A stretch of 64,000 bases of DNA from Inia geoffrensis (taxonomy: Eukaryota > Chordata > Mammalia > Artiodactyla > Iniidae), in contig CM070899.1 of NCBI GenBank assembly GCA_036417435.1, forward strand, positions 149,372,237-149,436,236. The letters run 5' to 3'. This document shows positions 43,583-54,470 of this stretch, piece after piece (within the stretch, counting starts at the first letter, position 1; each line of letters starts with the position of its first letter). The notes beneath the pieces are model-generated. The model saw only the letters and a list, made by a program, of their open reading frames with translations, searched no databases and was not told the DNA's origin. The translations under genes were made by a program, and so were the position numbers.

Positions 43583-43606
43583 GCCGCCGCCGCCGCCGCC
43601 GCCGCC
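43583..43606 (-). repeat. (GGC)8 trinucleotide repeat in the leader
   Basis: Eight uninterrupted GCC units on the plus strand, read as GGC in NTRK3 sense. It sits between uORF1 and uORF2, four bases before the uORF2 ATG. It is short and pure. In an RNA it would form a stable hairpin. Confidence 0.9.
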
Positions 43607-43631
43607 TCTGGGTGGGAGCCGCGGGGAGCGC

Positions 43632-43655
43632 CTAGTGGCGCGGTCTGCCTGGCAT
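43632..43655 (-). CDS. uORF1 in the NTRK3 leader, 7 codons
   Basis: An ATG preceded by GCCACC (ideal Kozak match at -3) opens a seven-codon frame, MPGRPRH, ending in TAG. If the leader is transcribed as proposed, scanning ribosomes should initiate here efficiently. Function would be cis-regulatory (limiting NTRK3 translation) rather than the peptide itself. The motif is directly visible; its presence in the mRNA is inferred. Confidence 0.45.
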   Translation of the reverse strand: MPGRPRH

Positions 43656-44207
43656 GGTGGCCGGCTCTGCGCTCGCCGGCTCGCCGGGTCCGGGGGCTCG
43701 GGAAGCGAGCTGCGCTCTCCGACTCCGAGACTTTGCAGGGTTGCAACAGACGGTGGGGAGGCAAAAAAAGAGAAAGAAGAAAAAAAAAAAACAAGGAAAA
43801 GGAAAATATGGTGCTAAAGTCACCAAGTCCCACCTACTGGGCAGAATTAAAACGGACACACCTGCAAAATACACACACTCACACACACTCACACATCCAC
43901 ACACCCGGCGCCCGGGGGAGGAGGAAGATGCGGTCGGAGCTGCAGCAGCCGCCGCGAATGGCTCGCTGCGCGCCTGCAGAAATGTACAAGTGCTCCGAGC
44001 CTTACGAAACGCACGGGTTATCCGAGCGTCTTCCTCGGTTCCCTCCCTCTCTCCCCCACCCTCCTCCCCTCCCTCCTCGCGGCCTCCTCCCCCCGTCACC
44101 CGCCCCGGCTGGGAGCGGCAAGAGAGCGGAATCTCCCCCCTCCCTCCCTCTCCCACTCCTCCCCACAACCCTCTCTCTCTCTCCCCGCCCGCCCTCTCCC
44201 CTCCTCC

Positions 44208-44234
44208 TTCCCCACCCACCCACCTACCCACCCA
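44208..44234 (-). other. Promoter-proximal G-quadruplex motif
   Basis: On the minus (NTRK3 sense) strand the sequence reads as GGG tracts separated mostly by single T (GGGTGGG, TAGG, then TGGGTGGGTGGGG). Five G-runs of at least three bases give a compact quadruplex motif about 0.8 kb upstream of the start codon. Confidence 0.65.
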
Positions 44235-45534
44235 CTCGCCGGCTCGCGGCTCTCGCCCGCACAGCCACCCGCAGCCGCGCTGCCGCCCGCCCGCCCGCCA
44301 GCTCCAAGCCTAGCGGCCCGGCGCCCGCTCGCCGCAGCCAAGAGGGAAAGCAAGACGGAAGGGAAAAAGTTGCAGTTGGGATTGCGAGGGTCTGGACTGG
44401 GGAGGGGGACTTGGAGAGCTGGCGGCGCGACGCGGAAAGGCGCTCTCCTTTCCACTTTTTGGCCCTCGCGCTGCCCGGTTTTCCTGCAATCCGGACCGCG
44501 AGAGGAAGTGAAATGAACGCGGCCGAGGTGATCGGGGAGCGTTCCCGAGCCTGGGTGGGGGGCACTGGCTTGAAGACGGCGATCAGGGGTGCGGGAGCAC
44601 ACAGGACCCCCAGAGAGGCACCCAGAGCCGGGGACCGGTCCTCGGTCTAAATGACACTCATTCCCGTAATCGAGAGTCCGGGAGCTAGGATCGGCTGGGA
44701 AGGGACTGCGGGGCACCGCTGGGTTGGTGCCCCCGCGCCCCTTGCGCCTTCTTGGCGGTGGGTTTTGCGTCCTTGGGCAGACAGGGAGCGAGGAAGGAAG
44801 GAACTAGCGCCGAAAGGGCAGCGCTGCAGATCCGAGGTGGCCCCAGGCGAGCTGCGCGTGCGAGAGAAACCGCCGGGGAAATTGAGATGCAAGGGGCAAT
44901 TTTTGGCAAGCATCAGGCCAGTACCGTCTGAGGCCGGCTTCTCGGGCTCGGCTCTCTCGGGTGCGCTGAGCTGGCTGCCGGGCGAGGGGGCGGGCGGGCT
45001 GCTTTCTCCGGATTCGGGGGCGCAGGACCACCCTCCTTCCCTCCCACACAAGCACCCCTTCCTGGTAGGGGCGCAAAGCAGGTGCAGCCTTCTACGCGAG
45101 CTCAGTTTCCGTCGGGAGAGGAGGAGAGTCCCCGCTTTTTGCCTTAGTAGAGATATTTCTTTTTAATAAAACGTCAGAATGCCAAATGTTTAGATGTTTG
45201 CTGAGAACACGGAAGCATTCGCTGCCGGAAAGGAAAAGAAAGGGTTAGGGAAGTCCGAGAAGGCAGACACACTACAGCATTCACACGCAGAAGAAAGCAC
45301 AGCTCTCCTCGCCGACTTGGAGGAGGGCAGGCGAGGAAGCGAACACACTGAATTCAACTGCATCCAGCGTCTGAAAGGATTCTCCCCCGCCCCCCTGTGG
45401 ATTCCGATGCAGGTCATGCAACTTGCGGGCAAGATGGGGGAAGGGGTATGCGGGGCGCCACCGGCCCGCCCCGGGCGCAATCACAGACTGGCTGGGCGCC
45501 TGCGAGTGGCACTGTTGCTGTGAGTAAACTTGGA

Positions 45535-45640
45535 AGCAAAAAAAAAAGAAAAGAAAAGAAAAGAAGGAAGGGAGGGAGGGAGGAAGGAAGGAAGGAAGGA
45601 AGGAAGGAAGGAAGGAAGGAAGGAAGGAAGGAAGAAAAGA
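45535..45640 (+). repeat. (GGAA)13 microsatellite with AAAAG/GGGA flanks
   Basis: Thirteen uninterrupted GGAA units at 45582-45633, preceded by A-rich and GGGA units from 45540. It is about 2.2 kb upstream of the NTRK3 ATG. Each GGAA is a minimal ETS-factor core. Confidence 0.95.
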
Positions 45641-45644
45641 ACGT

Positions 45645-46455
45645 GTCTATAAAAGGCAGTTTTCCCGATTCCCCCTTACAGTCCACCTTCCCTTGGCCTC
45701 AGTGAGACTTTTACCCCCTGTTGCCAGTGTGACCTTGTTGCCAGACTGGCATTTTGCCCTCCCACCAGCAGGAGGGGACAGAGAGTGGAGACCTCCTTAG
45801 ACTCTCAAACCAGTTCCTACTGGCCCAAGGCCATCTCTGATAGCCTTAGTCCACCATAAGTGCCAATCCGTGGTTGGCTCTGGAATATGTTTGAGAATCA
45901 GGGAAACTGAGGTGTAGTCAAAGCTGTCACTTGGCCTTTTTCAGGAGGTGGCAGGTGGTGGCAGAGAAACACAGAGAACCTTTCTCAGACCATGTCAGGG
46001 GAGACTCCAATAAGCAGGGTGAATCTTTTTTAATGGACAGGAGTGAGCAGTAAGGGGCTCTGACCCCTGGCAGGTGTGTGCCCAAGTAAAGACTCCAATA
46101 CACCATGTGGATTTAGCCCAGCATCAGTTCTCCAGCCTGGAACTAAGATGGTTGTGTCTTAAAGGTGCCCAACACACTTTTTTTGAGAAAGAAAGGATTT
46201 TTAACACTTCCAGGAGAGAAGTGGAGGCGTCTATAAATCAGAACAAATGAAAAAACTTGTAAAACCCCTTTGGAGATGGTACAAATGCAGCTGTGAAGCA
46301 AGAGGGCCTGATGGGACAAGAAGTCTTTCATCCTGACGGTAAGATGGGAATTAAGATGGAACGTTATGTTATGTTTATGCTAGAGCTCTGAGCCTGAGCA
46401 GGAAGTGGCAACTTCCAAGAAGGGCCTTTTTTAAAGCCGATGATGGGCCGGGAGT
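45645..46455. other. Flanking sequence with no recognised element
   Basis: Unique-looking. A weak forward CTCF-like site (CCAGCAGGAGGGGA) lies at 45765. Nothing else supported. Confidence 0.4.
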
Positions 46456-46459
46456 GGCG

Positions 46460-46545
46460 AGAGCAGAGTTCTCTTTGGGACCACGGGCAAATCACTTACG
46501 CCTCTGGGCCTTAGCTTTCACGTCTGTAAAATGACTAGGTTGGTC
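46460..46545 (+). mobile_element. MIR SINE fragment
   Basis: CACGGGCAAATCACTTACGCC, TCTGGGCCTTAGCTTTCACG, TCTGTAAAATGACTAGG. Confidence 0.7.
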
Positions 46546-46564
46546 CACGCCACCCAAAGCCTGA

Positions 46565-46715
46565 CCCTCTGACCAGCAGCATCCATATCACCTAGAAGCT
46601 TGTTAGAAATGCAGCATCCGAGGCCCCACCCCAGACCTAGTGAACCAGAATATCCGTTTTAACAAGCTCCCCAGGTGATTCATAAGCACACTACCATTTG
46701 AGAAGTACTGAGATC
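46565..46715 (+). mobile_element. MER5-type hAT DNA-transposon fossil
   Basis: CCAGCAGCATCCATATCACC, AGCTTGTTAGAAATGCAGC, GGCCCCACCCCAGACCTAG, TTTTAACAAGCTCCCCAGG and TTTGAGAAGTACTGAG match MER5 closely. Confidence 0.9.
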
Positions 46716-48425
46716 ACTCCCATAGTCCCTTCCAGCTTGAATAGTCTCTGATTCTACATGGACCTGGGTGGGAGGGATCGTTGAGAAAAAGAGAGGTTTC
46801 AGGGATGTAGATTCTCAGAATATTATTCAGGGTGACAACAAGTGGGTGTTTCAGATGCAAGGACCTTGTCAAAAAACAGACCTGTGCAGTTTCACTTCAA
46901 GCACAAGGGAAATATCCTGATGCTTCATTAATTCTTAACCTCTGAGAACAGCCAGATCTGGATGAGGGGGCAGGAGAAGGTGTCATAGACGCCCTCCTCT
47001 TGGTCAGTAGGGGTACAGAACATTTGAGGTGTCTTGTCTGCTTGGCAAGAATGTCCTGCTTGACAAGGAAGAATGGCTGTCACATCACCGTGATTCCCAG
47101 TCTCCAGCCGTCACTGGGTCCTAGAGAGATCGTGACCCAGCTCAGCACCCTGCCAATCAGAGGATAATCCCTCCCATCTCTTACAGCTAGCATCTTAGAA
47201 AGGAGGAAACTTCCCAGTGGATCCCATGCTGATCAATAAGAAGCAGGAATGGGCAGAGTTCTTTGAACAGTAAGTAAAGCTTTAGAAACCTTTTACAGCT
47301 GAGCAGTCACCATCTGATACCAGAGGTATGGAGAAGACAGGAACATTACTAAGATTTGGATGTGGTCACCCACCAGTCAGGCCAGAATGGGGGCTGCCTT
47401 CCAGAGCACAGTGATCCAACCTTCCTGACATCTAGAGAAACTGAACACATCTTATTCCAAAGGGCATATACCAGCTGCGTGATCACCTGAGATTTCTCCT
47501 TGACTCTTTGTTTATAAGATAACCCCAAAGCCAAATCTTCTGCCACCTCGAAAAGGCAGAAGGGAGTGGACACTCAGGAGGCATAACAAACGAGATGCTG
47601 CCCGGGGAACCATCACTTCCCAGTGCCACCCCTGCTGGCCTGCTGCTTACACGTCTTACCTTTCTAATCCAGCCACCTCCCCTTTTCCAATGAACCCACA
47701 CCTCCGAGTCAGTGGCCACGTTACTGGGATGCAGGCCAGACCCCAGACATTTCAGATTTACCCACCATGCCCTACTCCTAAGATGTCAGCCTAAATCCAA
47801 GAACCATGCTACAGAACTTTCTAGTTTGAACAGAAATAGGACCCACCACCTTAACTCTGAGCTGGGAGGGGAACTGTGGTTCTGGGTGGTGACTGGGTGG
47901 GGAGTGGGGAGCACAGGAGAAGACAAAGGGAAAACTGAGCCCTGAAGAATTTGCTGTTGCAAAGAGTATCTGGGCTGACAGGCTTGGACTTGGGTCAAAG
48001 AAAGTCCTGTTTCCTGGGTGGCTTTCACTCGAGATGCAAGGGGAAAAGGCACATTCGGAGGCTGAGAAGATGTAATGGTATCCAGAAGGCCCGGAGCCAA
48101 GGAGGGAAGTTCAACTGTACATGGAGCATGTAAGCCCACCCATGAAGGGAGACAGTCAAGCACCAAGGTGGTCCAAGGAAGCAGGAAAATCCAACCTCAG
48201 GAGGTCCCAGCTCAGGACCCAGATTTAAGTCCCAAGATTTTAGGCACACACCTGCCAGGGGTTGGAACTACCTGCCAGGGGTCAGAGCCCCTTACTGCTC
48301 ACTCCAGTCCATTAAAAAAGATTCCCTGAAGGATACCTAGCTTCTACTCTCCTGCCCTGGTTGGAGTGTCTGGAGGCATTTAGGAGACCAGTGATGCTAC
48401 CCAGGTGATTCTCCATTTATTCTAC
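46716..48425. other. Flanking sequence with no recognised element
   Basis: Unique-looking sequence; open frames are short. Nothing supported. Confidence 0.4.
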
Positions 48426-48429
48426 TCAC

Positions 48430-48945
48430 TCAGAATGATAGATTCATAGAGTCTGTGGGCTGGAAATGACTCCTGCCAGCAACCTGCAACACCACTGGAT
48501 GTAGAAATCCCCTCAACAACATCCCCAAGTATCCAGCCTGTTCCCTCTTGAACACCTTCAGGGACAGGAAGCTCATACCACCCAAGGCCTCCCATTCTGT
48601 GCTCAAATAGCTTTATTCCTTGAATAGCCTTCAGTTTGAAAGAACGAAGCCAGGCTTCCTGAAGCTTCCACCTAGAAGCCCAGGGGAAAATCTTGTCACT
48701 TTTCTGCAAGCCAATCAGGAGGCGGCCCACATCCACCACTTCTCTGAGCAAAATATCCTCAGTTCCTGCCTTGTACCTCAAAAGCACAGCTTTCTGGTCC
48801 TTCCCCACTCTGGTCATTCCTGATGCATTCAGGTTTGTCAATAGCCCCTTTAGAGTATGGCTCCAAATCATGCAGGCTATTGCTGCTCTGACCTTGGGGA
48901 CAAGAGAGTCAGCAGCTCTAATGGGACTAAATAGGGTGTCATGAA
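48430..48945 (+). mobile_element. Ancient LINE-like fossil (CR1/L3-type?)
   Basis: CAACATCCCCAAGTATCC, TTGAACACCTTCAGGGACAGG, CTCATACCACCCAAGGCC and GGTTTGTCAATAGCCCCTTT follow the order of a widespread old CR1/L3-like repeat. The family assignment is from memory and uncertain. A 178-residue minus frame across it is incidental. Confidence 0.4.
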
Positions 48946-48949
48946 CTGA

Positions 48950-49125
48950 ACTTACCACCCACTAGCATTTGAGCCTGGGCAAGGCACTTAAGTCTTTGTG
49001 CCTTGGTTTCCCCATCTGCAAAATAGGGGTTTAACAGCATCTAACTCACAAGGTTATTGTAAGATCATGCAGTAAACCACTTTGAGCAGTGCCTGACACA
49101 CCGTAAGTACTTGGTGAGTGTTAAC
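48950..49125 (+). mobile_element. MIR SINE fossil
   Basis: GAGCCTGGGCAAGGCACTTA, GCCTTGGTTTCCCCATCTGC, AAAATAGGGG, TGCCTGACACACCGTAAGTA in sense order. Confidence 0.88.
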
Positions 49126-50025
49126 TTCATTTTTCCATTTTTGAGGTTCCCAGAGGGTTTTGCTGCTCCGGTCAGGAAGCCCCAGAACTGGTTGTCTACT
49201 CACAGCCAAAAACACTGCCCCCATAAAGCTCGTCCTGCATGTGTGCAGAGCGGTGCCCCCTGGCAAGTTCCTGCATCGTGCTGGGCTGAGGAGCTCAGCC
49301 TTTGCCCATGGATGCTCTCAGCCAGACGCCTAGACCCCAGAGCCATGAATGGCGAGGGTCCAAGTCCCAGGTCCCTGCAGAAGAAGGCGCTGGTCCAAGC
49401 TGGGGTATGTCTCCATTGAGAAAGAACCCTTCGGCCCTCCCTTGTTCCCTTGCCAGCCTGTTGCTCCTTCAGGAGTGGGGCGAGGTGGGAGGGCGTGGTG
49501 CTGGCTTTGGTCTGCCCTTAGTGGGGTAACTCCTACTGAGTCGCCATTGGCTGGGAGCAGTTGGGCTGGGCTGGGAATTCAGTGTGGCACCCGTCCTGGC
49601 ACATGGGAGTTCCCAGGGCAGGGCCGCTGCACATCCTGCAGAGAGCAGGGTCCAGAGCAGTCAGAGGGATTCAGGAATAAAATCAGTAATCAGCAGGCAT
49701 CTAGGGAGCCAGAGAAGCGAGCACCAGAAAGGTGCTCACTTCAGGCTTCAGGCAGCATCACTGGCAGGGAGGACCGCACTCCTGCAACCCCAGGACGCAC
49801 CCTCACACCCAACTTTCATCATAGACACAGCCCTCACGTGCCTTCCCGGATAAGCTCTCCACAGTAACTTACATCACACCCCACTCTGCACAATACCCAG
49901 CCATTTACCTATTTATTGACCAGAGGGTAGCCAGGGGCCATGACCTTCACTTGGAGAGGGGTGAGCTGAAATTGACAAGGTGGGAGGCAAAGACATCTGG
50001 GTGCCTTTCTGATTCCCAAGGGAAT
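49126..50025. other. Flanking sequence with no recognised element
   Basis: Unique-looking GC-rich sequence; nothing supported. Confidence 0.4.
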
Positions 50026-50029
50026 GTTC

Positions 50030-50165
50030 TTCCCGTTATCAGCTTTTACAATGTAAATTCATTGAAGACAAGAACCTTGCCTGTTTTATTTACTGATTTG
50101 CCAGCCCCTGAAACGACACTGAAAACATAATAGATGCTCTGTACATATTTATTAAACAACGCCCT
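50030..50165 (+). mobile_element. L2 LINE 3' end fossil
   Basis: AATGTAAATTCATTGAAGAC, AAGAACCTTGCCTGTTTTAT, ATAGATGCTCTGTACATATT resemble the L2 3' UTR. Confidence 0.6.
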
Positions 50166-50845
50166 GCACTTTTGAACCACTCACCACATTGTAAATGAAG
50201 GTTCAGTGTCTGTTTCCCCAGAGCTGTAAGCACCAAGAGAGAGCCAGGACCTACCTCAATGCCAGCTCAGGAGTAGACACCACACATCTTGGGGGTGATT
50301 TAATGTACACTTTTGCTGCCCCAAACCCCATGTATATCCCCAAGAGAAGTTTGGGACAGAAGTGGGTGCTCTGAGCTCACCACCTCCTTCACACCCCAGA
50401 GTTACACTTGCAGCTACAGACTTGTCCCTGGTTGGGCAAATAGCAAGGGGCTTCCAGGAACAGAAAGATGAGTAGCTCCTGTTCTCAGCTCCAAAGTCAG
50501 GAGAAAGTTGGCAATAGCAGCTTCTAGGGCAACTCCAGACTTCCTGGGCCCTCACCAGGCCCCCCTCACCCAGGCCCAGCAGCCCCATTACTGTGGCTTC
50601 CATCATGCAGAAAGCCAAACCCTTCTCCCCAGCTCCAGGGCCCCACTATATCCCATTGTCCTTCTGAACCAATCCAGCCCACTCCTGTTCAGCACCCAGG
50701 CTGCTGTTATGCCTTCAACACCTCCCATGGTGCCCTTTTCTCCACCTGCTTCTCACCAAAGCAGCCCATGTCACACCCTCCCCTGGCCTGGCTCAGACTC
50801 ACAGAACGTTGTCTTTCAGACCCAGCTCTGCACTAATTCACTCAT
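50166..50845. other. Flanking sequence with no firm element
   Basis: Pyrimidine-rich in part (50600-50820) and possibly L2-derived, but too diverged to name. Confidence 0.35.
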
Positions 50846-50849
50846 TTAG

Positions 50850-50985
50850 TATCAAAAGCCTATTGGGCTTTGTCACCTTGGGCATGTTACTTAACTTCTC
50901 TGATCCTCCACTTCCTCCTCCACAACTTGGGGGCCCAAGGATCCCAAGGATCAAATAAAATGTTACACGTGAAAACACCTCATGA
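50850..50985 (+). mobile_element. MIR SINE fossil
   Basis: TTTGTCACCTTGGGCATGTTAC, TTAACTTCTCTGATCCTCC and GGATCAAATAAAATGTTAC in sense order. Confidence 0.75.
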
Positions 50986-51189
50986 ACATTGAACACTGCA
51001 CAGATGACAGACACAGGTTCCTGCTAACCAGGCAGAGGACCCCAGGACCTTTGCACACTCCATCAGCATTTCATACCTGACTCGCCTGCAATTATCAACC
51101 AGATGATCTGAGAGAGGGAAACACAAGGCAACATCTTCCATCCACACCACACATTACATTCCCTCTTCAAAGGCACAGCTAAAGCCTGG

Positions 51190-51415
51190 GTGTCGGCCCC
51201 AGGCAAATCTGATTCAGACCTCAGCTCCAGCACCTGCTAGCTGGAGACCTGGGCATATTATGTCGCCTTGCTAAGCCTCATGCTCCTCACCTAAAAGAAA
51301 TGTACTCTTGGGTATTGTTCACGGATATTTCCCCTGTGATGTAGTTTCAGGAATGCAATCATAAAATGTACCTAACCCGGGGGTTGGCATATAGTAGCTA
51401 TCCTTTGCTTTCTTT
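51190..51415 (+). mobile_element. MIR SINE fossil
   Basis: TCTGATTCAGACCTCAGCTCC, GACCTGGGCATATTATGTCG, GGTTGGCATATAGTAGCTATCC. Confidence 0.75.
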
Positions 51416-52635
51416 TTCTTTCTATTCTCCCTTGGGGCGGGGGGGTCCAACCTTTACCAGGTGGTTCAGACCCCATATTTAGGGTACTCACAAATTCTGC
51501 CCTGCCTGTTGGCTAGAAGCCACCCTGGCTTCTATTTTTTTAAATAAGCTGCACAGATCTCCAGCAGCTCAGAGGGCTGAAGAGGTGACCCCTCAAAGTC
51601 CTCAGGACCAGAGAGGAAGAGATTGCCAGCATACTGGGGACTCAAAGCAAAAAATCAGCAAATTGGCTCCAATTTCCTCTGGTGCTGATGATGACTGGGA
51701 ATAGCGCACACACGCACACACACACACTTAAGTAGGTATCAAGAGCAAGTGGAAAACCAAAAAAAAAAAAAAATTAGTCTTATTTGCTGAGACAACAGTG
51801 TGGGAATTTGGGGGAAGCATTGTGATGGGGGGTGGGGCCTGAGGAGCCAGGCTCGCCTTTGAAACTAAGAGACAGCTCCCTCCCACGGGCTTTCTGCCAC
51901 ATCCTCCACCCCCTCCCCAGCCCACAGCACCAGCTGCACTGCCTGGGAACCGAGGAAACAAAAGCCCAGCCCAGGGAGTTCCGGGATGGGGGTGGGACAC
52001 AGAACGAAGGTGACAGTGTGGGGAAGGTGCAACAGCCCTGGTGCGCCTTAACCAGAGCTGGGATCGGAACCCCAGAGCTATGGGGTGAGGGTGCGGTGTT
52101 GGGGAGGGGGTCCCAGAGACCCAGCCTGGAGGCAGACCTGGGAGACACCATGAGTTCATCCAACGGGTAGAAGCCAGATGACCCTCTCAAGGCGGGGACA
52201 CTGGGTCTTCCCGTTGGATGCCCTCTTCCTGGTGTCAAGATCTAGAGCCATCCTCAGGACTCCAAGAAAGAAAGCCCAGGAGCCCAACACTGTGTTTGGA
52301 TGGCCATGACCCTTTCCCAGTGTGCCTGAGGCTGTGCTTCCTCTGCACACTGTGACAGCTCTGCCCTCCGCTCGCCCAGGGCTGGACAGCCTTCCCCAGC
52401 ACACTGGTCTGAAGGATCCAACTTCTTCCTTCAGAGTTAATGGTTTTGTCAGGCTCCGTGCCCCACTGTGCTGACATGTAGCACGGGCCACCCAGAGGCT
52501 GCACCCACATACTAAAAGGGGAGCTTCACCCTGGACCGTAGCAGGCCACCTCCTATGATCCTGGGGTTCCAGGGATGAAGATGAGCAGAATGATGCCGAC
52601 CATGACGATGGTGACGGCTGCAACCGCAGCGCATT
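51416..52635. other. Flanking sequence with no recognised element
   Basis: A short CA repeat at 51708-51727 and an A-run at 51759-51772. The rest is GC-rich unique sequence with compositional open frames. Confidence 0.4.
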
Positions 52636-52639
52636 GGCT

Positions 52640-52835
52640 TCTACATGTAATATTTTACTGTGCTCTTTATAGGCATGGTTTCATGGAATCCTCACAAACC
52701 CCATTTTACAGATGAGAAAACCAAACTGGAGAGGTTACATCCCTCGTCCAAGGTCACTCAGCTGGTATGTGGTATGAGCCCGGTTTTAAACCCTAACAAC
52801 ACACCCACTGCACCGAACCACCGCTTACATTAGAC
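52640..52835 (-). mobile_element. MIR SINE fossil
   Basis: GGAATCCTCACAAACCCC, ATTTTACAGATGAGAAAACC, GTCCAAGGTCACTCAGCTGG in reverse order. Confidence 0.85.
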
Positions 52836-53185
52836 TGGCCCCTGGTGAGGCAATGAGGAAAGGGGAGGCTGCCCCGCTGCAGGGGAGAGGGACATCTTAG
52901 GACACACTGCCCTTTTGCATCCTGACGGCCCTCTCCTATTTCTTGTCTTCCCCTAGTAAAAGGGAAGAGGTAGAGGGAAGGAAGACTCCAGTTGTGATCA
53001 CTGGGCTGGGGGGCTCAGGCGGCCTTTGTCGGGAGGAGCAGGGGATGATCAGTCTGCCACCTGCCTCATGGGTGGGTTCACCTAATGCCCAACTAACCCC
53101 TTCCCAGGAGGAGATCGCTGCCCCAGCTTTCTCCTGGCAAAGGGTAGGAATTCTAGAGGTGGACCCTTTGACACAGAGGCCGCAT
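52836..53185. other. Flanking sequence with no recognised element
   Basis: Unique-looking sequence; nothing supported. Confidence 0.4.
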
Positions 53186-53189
53186 TGAA

Positions 53190-53300
53190 TGTCCTACGCA
53201 AGCGTCTGTAATAAACAAATCAATAATTAAGAGAGGATGCACATTAGCCTTTGAACACGTTCCAGAGAGAGTTTATTTTTGATCTTCCACGAGGTGAATG
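53190..53300. promoter_or_regulatory. Repeat-free AT-rich block, candidate conserved element
   Basis: GTAATAAACAAATCAATAATT (a forkhead-like AATAAACAAA core plus an ATTA core) and GAGAGTTTATTTTTGATC. Surrounded by GC-rich DNA. Candidate enhancer only. Confidence 0.3.
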
Positions 53301-54335
53301 AGTGTGTGCGTGAAGCCTGCGGGGAGGCTGTGGGCAGCAAGGGAGAGAGGGGGCCAGGAGGGGTGGACAGAGGGATGGGCGGGAGAGGACACGCGGGAGC
53401 CTCCAGCCCATGGGGGCATCTGTGAGGGCCAGGCTGAGCATGGGGGAGCCGGGTGGCAGGTGGGCGAGCATTTAGACTGTGCTGGGCACGCCCATATATG
53501 TGCAGGGGGGGGAGGAAGGCGGGGGCCGAGGGGCATGGCTGGGTGGGTGGGTGGTAAAGGCAGCTGTTGGGCCCAGGCAGATGAGGCTGCTTAATACGGG
53601 ATGCTGGGGGGAATCTTCATTGCCTTGTGCCAGACTGGGTTAGAAGCCGTGCTTTTAATCTGTTAGCTCTCTGATAGGAAGATTGCGGAATAGAACATCT
53701 TAAATAGCAACCCTCCTTCCGGACTCCCACTTTTTTCTCCCATCAATCCCTGCTGCCTGAGGAAGCCAGTTCACTTTCCCTTCAACTTCTAAGTTCACTG
53801 GAAGTTTCCAGTCCTGGGACTATGGGAAGAGGAAAGAAAACATTCAGTCGTCTTCTGTCGGGTAGGTTTATCATGAACCCCACCTCCTCCAGCACACATA
53901 CTCCAAATAATAACCATAATAATAAAGCAGACATTATAATTAGAGAATGCTGACATCTGAAAAAAGGAAACCTTAGATCAACCAGCCTGGTGTTTCTCCA
54001 ACAAGAACCCCCAAGCCCAGAGGAAAATGAACTCCTCACTGTGGCGGAGGGAAAGGAGGAGTTGGGGGAAGGGCTGCAGCAGGCATGAAACTTCTTTGAA
54101 GTCTCACATGTTACTTTCAAAATTTGAGCGAGTCTGTCATTCTACAGCCTAGTAGGTCTGTGTGTGTTTTGGTGTGAACTAATGTTTTAAAATCTCTCCA
54201 CGGAATAAAATGAGTGACCCTGGAAGGTACATGTCATGGGTATTACTCCTGGGCCCTCAGAGACCCCTGAGGTTTTGACACAAAACCCTCTGTGGAAACC
54301 TACCACTTTCGGAAGCACATATTTAGTCCAAGCCC
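53301..54335. other. Flanking sequence, a second possible conserved block
   Basis: A G-rich stretch 53310-53560 has no coding support. A smoother, repeat-free AT/GC-balanced block lies at 53600-53720 (GTGCTTTTAATCTGTTAGC). No named repeat recognised. Confidence 0.35.
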
Positions 54336-54339
54336 TTCC

Positions 54340-54470
54340 TCCCCCATCCCTGTCATTTTATAGGTAGAAAAATTAGGCCCAAGATGACTAAGTTATGTCC
54401 TCAAGGCCACAGAGCTAGTTAGGACCAGAGCCAAAGGCTTCTATTTAAAGCATCCATTTTGCCATTCAAA
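54340..54470 (-). mobile_element. MIR SINE fossil
   Basis: CATTTTATAGGTAGAAAAATTAGG, GTCCTCAAGGCCACAGAGC, TAGTTAGGACCAGAGCC. Confidence 0.7.

Larger units (their letters stand above)
43528..43920 (-). other. NTRK3: Presumed 5' untranslated leader exon of NTRK3 (limits uncertain)
   Basis: The minus strand between about 43.9 and 43.53 kb is GC-rich, contains a (GGC)8 repeat and two short uORFs, and lies just upstream of the acceptor before the NTRK3 ATG. No GTRAGT donor exists between 43.65 and 43.44 kb. The best junction is CAAAG|GCAGAG at 43528/43527, a GC-type donor giving a 114-nt intron. The 5' end (transcription start) cannot be read from sequence; the upper limit given is a guess. Confidence 0.5.
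42660..45060. promoter_or_regulatory. NTRK3: CpG island and presumed NTRK3 promoter region
   Basis: Strongly GC- and CpG-rich DNA compared with both flanks, covering the first coding exon, the presumed leader and more than 1 kb upstream. It contains many CCCGCCC/GGGCGG boxes (for example near 44187 and 44287), C/T-rich runs and no SINE or LINE. I saw no convincing TATA box, which fits a dispersed CpG-island promoter. A divergent antisense transcript on the plus strand is plausible but not visible from sequence. Confidence 0.8.

Noticed and set aside
43445..44650. 401-residue plus-strand open frame over the NTRK3 CpG island
   Set aside because: Low-complexity Pro/Arg/Ser/Gly composition, overlapping open frames on both strands, antisense to the NTRK3 leader; a GC-content artefact.
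48422..48958. 178-residue minus-strand open frame as a gene
   Set aside because: It overlaps an ancient LINE-like repeat and has no recognisable domain.
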